A DNA stretch of 6,663 nucleotides from an uncultured Oscillospiraceae bacterium. GTDB lineage: Bacteria > Bacillota_A > Clostridia > Oscillospirales > Oscillospiraceae. A model generated the notes under the pieces. That model was given only the letters and a program-made list of their open reading frames with translations, searched no databases and was not told the origin of the DNA. Below, one piece after another: positions 5,398-6,663 of the stretch (its first letter is position 1; every line of letters starts with the position of its first letter). The translations under genes were made by a program, and so were the position numbers. The DNA is taken from NCBI GenBank assembly GCA_944386965.1, contig CALXDE010000058.1, forward strand, positions 1 to 6,663. Direction: 5' to 3'.

Positions 5398-5423
5398 GGA
5401 TTGTCACTCTCTCCTTGCTCGGT

Positions 5424-6663
5424 TCAAAGGGACTTCAGCCCCTCCACAATCTCCTCAAAGCGCATGGCGTGGCTGGCCTTCACCAGCAGTACCGTATCCG
5501 GCCGGAACAGCTCCCGGAGCGTCTCCATAGCCTGCTCCACCGTGGGGAACCAGCACACATCCATCCCCGCCGCGCCCCGGGCCATGGCCCGGGCCTTCTC
5601 CCCGATGGCCACCAGGGTGCCGATGCCCAGGGACCCGGCCAGGGCGCCGACGCGGGCGTGGGCATCCTCCGACAGCTCCCCCAGTTCGTTCATGTCCCCC
5701 AGCACCGCCACGGTGCCCCGCTCCCTTGCCAGCACCCGCAGAGCCGCCTCCATGGACTGTGGATTGGCGTTGTAGCAGTCGTCCAGCAGGATGCGGCCCT
5801 CTGTACAGCGGATCACCCGCATCCGGCTGCCGGCGGGCCGGTAGGCCGCCACGCCCCGGATGATCTCCTCCGCCCCAAGGCCCAGCCTCTCCCCGATGGC
5901 CACGGCCATGGCGGCGGGATAGACCATGTGGGTGCCCAGGGCCGGGATCTCCAAGGGATAAGTGTCCCTCTCCGTGACCACGGTGCAGGAAATGCCCTGG
6001 ACACCGTGGTCCGCCACGTCCTTCACCCGGACGCCGCAGTGTTCCCCCAGGCCGCACAGCACCGTGTCAAAGGGCAGCCGCAGCCCCCGGAGCAGCTCGT
6101 CGTCGCCATTGAGCACCGCAAGTCCCGTCTCCGGCCGGAGGTTCTCAAAGATCTCGCACTTGGCCTTGAGGATTCCCTCCCGGCTGCCCAGGTACTCGAT
6201 ATGGGCGTCGCCGATGTTGGTGATGACGGCGATATCCGGCCGGACCATCTCCCCCAGGTAGCGGATCTCCCCGAAGTGGTTCATGCCGCTCTCGATCACC
6301 GCCGCCTGGTGCGCCCGCTCCAGGCCGAAGAGGGTCAAAGGCACGCCGATGTCGTTGTTGAAGTTCCCCCTGGTGGCCAGCACCCTGTAGCGCTGGGAGA
6401 GCACCGCGGCCACCATCTCCTTGGTGGTGGTCTTGCCCACGCTGCCGGTGATCTGAATGAAGGGGATCTCAAACAGTCCCCGGTACCAGGAGGCCAGGGC
6501 CTTCAAAGCCAGGCGGGTATCGGGCACCTGGATGTAAAATTTATCCGCCGCCAGCGTCTCCGGCAGTCTCTCGCACAGGCACCCCGCCGCCCCGGCGGCG
6601 AGGGCCTGGGGAATGTAGGCGTGGCCGTCGAACCGCTCCCCCCTGAGGGGCACGAACAGGCTG
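5424..6663 (-). CDS. murF: UDP-N-acetylmuramoyl-tripeptide--D-alanyl-D-alanine ligase, 5' end cut by window edge
   Basis: 412 residues are visible of a family size near 450, so about 40-45 N-terminal residues lie beyond the right edge. MurF adds D-Ala-D-Ala to UDP-MurNAc-tripeptide using ATP, the last cytoplasmic step of pentapeptide synthesis. Counting from the first visible Ser, the parts are: the end of the N-terminal uridine-binding domain (SLFVPLRGERFDGH), the P-loop GSVGKTTTKEM (73-83), GNFNNDIGVPLTL, ESGMNHFGEI, TNIGDAHIEYLGS and GILKAKCEIF of the central ATPase domain, then DDCYNANPQSM (294-304) and LGDMNELGE of the C-terminal ligase domain. The GTG at 6651-6653 codes an internal Val of LFVPLRG and is not the start. 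The C-terminal motif, usually KGSR-like, reads KASHAM. tsaD follows after 26 bp. Codon use is strongly GC-rich, like tsaD. Confidence 0.97.
   Translation of the reverse strand, partial: SLFVPLRGERFDGHAYIPQALAAGAAGCLCERLPETLAADKFYIQVPDTRLALKALASWYRGLFEIPFIQITGSVGKTTTKEMVAAVLSQRYRVLATRGNFNNDIGVPLTLFGLERAHQAAVIESGMNHFGEIRYLGEMVRPDIAVITNIGDAHIEYLGSREGILKAKCEIFENLRPETGLAVLNGDDELLRGLRLPFDTVLCGLGEHCGVRVKDVADHGVQGISCTVVTERDTYPLEIPALGTHMVYPAAMAVAIGERLGLGAEEIIRGVAAYRPAGSRMRVIRCTEGRILLDDCYNANPQSMEAALRVLARERGTVAVLGDMNELGELSEDAHARVGALAGSLGIGTLVAIGEKARAMARGAAGMDVCWFPTVEQAMETLRELFRPDTVLLVKASHAMRFEEIVEGLKSL

Overview
The window looks like a chromosomal segment of a GC-rich low-GC-phylum relative, most likely a gut Clostridia/Oscillospiraceae-type Firmicute. 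This is an inference from GGAGG-type ribosome binding sites, a CCA-encoded tRNA, a PucR-type regulator, the Clostridia-like TsaD and MurF sequences and GC-rich codon use. No taxonomic search was possible. Both window edges cut through genes: a pucR-like gene at the left loses its C-terminus and murF at the right loses its N-terminus.

Layout. Positions 1-1196 (minus) hold a PucR-family transcriptional regulator with its own promoter and a structured 5' leader. Positions 1533-2594 (plus) hold a stand-alone Mrr-like PD-(D/E)XK nuclease-fold protein with its own extended -10 promoter and a strong terminator. Positions 2767-3315 (minus) hold a low-molecular-weight protein tyrosine phosphatase carrying an in-frame insertion of 93 bp bounded by 7-bp direct repeats. 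Positions 3596-3671 (minus) hold tRNA-Thr(CGU), with a terminator directly after its CCA end and a good promoter about 100 bp upstream. Positions 3672-4395 are a 724-bp gene-free, partly AT-rich stretch containing three DnaA-box-like nonamers in 30 bp and the tsaD terminator. Positions 4396-5397 and 5424-6663 (both minus) are tsaD and murF, 26 bp apart and probably one operon.

How the genes relate. murF (last cytoplasmic step of UDP-MurNAc-pentapeptide synthesis) and tsaD (t6A37 tRNA modification) are ordinary housekeeping genes. The neighbouring tRNA-Thr(CGU) has U36 and A37 and so is an expected t6A substrate. The nuclease-like gene looks like an acquired cassette. It opposes its neighbours, has its own promoter and terminator, uses more A/T-ending codons, and sits between the phosphatase gene and an otherwise orphan minus-strand terminator (1373-1410) that may once have ended the phosphatase transcript.

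I see no clear multi-gene defence system or CRISPR array. The items most worth a second look are the nuclease cassette, the phosphatase insertion and the DnaA-box cluster.
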